Shown piece after piece: positions 63,070 through 64,000 of a stretch of DNA of 64,000 bases. A model generated the notes under the pieces. The model worked only from the letters and a program-made list of their open reading frames with translations. It searched no databases and was not told the DNA's origin. The position numbers and the translations under genes are program-made. How positions within the stretch are numbered: position 1 is the stretch's first letter; every line of letters starts with the position of its first letter. Origin of the DNA: Duganella sp. 1224 (GTDB lineage: Bacteria > Pseudomonadota > Gammaproteobacteria > Burkholderiales > Burkholderiaceae_D); contig NZ_JACBYS010000003.1 in the NCBI RefSeq assembly GCF_013408245.1, positions 372,001 through 436,000 on the forward strand, in the 5' to 3' direction.

Positions 63070-64000
63070 ATGATGACAACACGACTCACCACGCACCTCG
63101 CCCTGGCGTTGTTGGCGGCCAACGCCGTGGCGCAGACCACGGACGACACGCCCATGCAGCGGGTGGAAATCACCGGCAGCTCGATCCGCCGCATCGCCAG
63201 CGAAACCGCGCTGCCGCTGACCTCGATCCGCGCCGAGGACTTCGCGCGCCAGGGGCTGACCACCGCCCAGCAGGTGCTCAACAGCATCCCGATGAACCAG
63301 ACCTCGGTGTCCAGCGCGCAGTCGGTAGGCGCCGGCACCGGCGGCCAGTCGCAGGCCGATCTGCGCGGCCTGGGCGGCCAGCGCACGCTGGTGCTGCTCA
63401 ACGGCCGCCGCATCGCCGCCCACCCGATCCAGGGCGACAGCGTCGACCTCAACGTGATTCCGCTGTCGGCGCTGGACCGCGTGGAAGTGCTGCGCGACGG
63501 CGCCTCGGCGGTGTACGGCAGCGACGCCATCGGCGGCGTGGTCAACTTCATCACCAAGCGCCAGGTCAAGGGCGGCGCGGTCACGCTGGAGGCCTACCAG
63601 CCGCAGGAATCCGGCGGCGGCGCCGAGCGCCGCCTCAACCTCAGCGGCGGCTTCGGCGACCTGGCCAGCGACCGCTTCAACCTGTTCGGCGTGCTGGACG
63701 TGCACCGCCAGCAGGCGCTGCCGGCCACGGCGCGGCCGTTCTCGGCCACCGGCGTCATCCCCAGCCGCGGCGTCAGCCAGACCAGCGGCACGCCCTTCCC
63801 CGCCAACTTCTTTTCCGACAACGGCATCAGCGGCAATCCCGGCTTTGCCGGCGGCTGCCTGCCGCCGGCATCGATTCCCAACACCGGCGGTTCGCCGACC
63901 TGCCGCTACGACTACACGCGCGAGGTGGACGACATCCCGCGCACCAAGCAGGAATCCTATCTGGGCCGCTTCAGCTACAAGCTCAGCGACGACCACACGC
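63070..64000 (+). CDS. TonB-dependent outer-membrane receptor, paralogue C (runs off the right edge)
   Basis: The first 310 codons of a third receptor. AGGGAG lies just before ATG-ATG at 63070. Signal peptide LTTHLALALLAANAVAQ, then VEITGSSIRRIASETALPL and the plug region SQADLRGLGGQRTLVLLNG, RRIAAHPIQGDSVDLN, GSDAIGGVVNFITKRQ. These blocks match paralogue B (58931) almost word for word, so the two are recent duplicates. The barrel has begun by residue 180. The rest lies outside the window. It diverges from the aroG leader, so 62973-63069 holds its promoter. Confidence 0.9.
   Translation, partial: MMTTRLTTHLALALLAANAVAQTTDDTPMQRVEITGSSIRRIASETALPLTSIRAEDFARQGLTTAQQVLNSIPMNQTSVSSAQSVGAGTGGQSQADLRGLGGQRTLVLLNGRRIAAHPIQGDSVDLNVIPLSALDRVEVLRDGASAVYGSDAIGGVVNFITKRQVKGGAVTLEAYQPQESGGGAERRLNLSGGFGDLASDRFNLFGVLDVHRQQALPATARPFSATGVIPSRGVSQTSGTPFPANFFSDNGISGNPGFAGGCLPPASIPNTGGSPTCRYDYTREVDDIPRTKQESYLGRFSYKLSDDHT

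Overview
This 64 kb window is high-GC chromosome from a betaproteobacterium, most likely an Oxalobacteraceae member of the Massilia/Duganella/Janthinobacterium type. The reasons are the gene order rimP-nusA-infB-rbfA-truB-typA, several very large TonB-dependent receptors, the Ala/Pro-rich IF2 linker and the strongly GC-biased third codon positions, which also create long antisense open frames. The genus is inferred from gene content and protein style, not from a search.

Layout: positions 1-3482 carry core metabolism (start of acs, a YqhA-type membrane protein, class I fumarase, murI), followed by a tRNA-His with its own sigma70 promoter. An integrated element then runs from 3650 to 21751. It is bounded by a 25-bp direct repeat that copies the 3' end of tRNA-His and is preceded inside by a large tyrosine recombinase. 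Its cargo reads as a defence island: a reverse transcriptase-nitrilase fusion (DRT type 1), a superfamily II helicase with a nuclease-like C-terminus, a RloC/PrrC-like ATPase with zinc hook and anticodon-nuclease triad, a HAD protein of the RNA-repair type, a zinc-finger protein, two unknown proteins, an Xre regulator with two matching operators and an AbrB-type antitoxin. A replication-relaxation (mobilisation-type) protein sits next to two long hairpins that share a loop but have different stems. A second long structured region at 17527-18373 has no gene.

From 21752 the chromosome resumes: first the displaced native terminator of tRNA-His, then a periplasmic binding protein, a CheY-like regulator, several small secreted or membrane proteins, two tandem TonB-C-domain proteins, a chemoreceptor, dusA, a membrane-anchored Xre regulator, a GNAT enzyme, a PhaC-like DUF3141 protein and an Oar-like TonB receptor. 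Positions 37615-50370 hold the translation and transcription block on the minus strand (typA, truB, rbfA, infB, nusA, rimP, then rluB, scpB, glk).

Positions 50601-55153 hold a DedA-rhodanese fusion and a peptide-type ABC transporter without a binding protein. The right end has three related TonB receptors and a DAHP synthase gene (aroG-like). That gene is preceded by an unannotated 21-codon leader peptide rich in Phe, Tyr and Trp and by an intrinsic terminator whose 3' arm is duplicated inside the leader peptide: a classic attenuator. The leader and the tRNA-His island with its paired structured non-coding elements are the most noteworthy parts of the window. No rRNA and no CRISPR array was seen.
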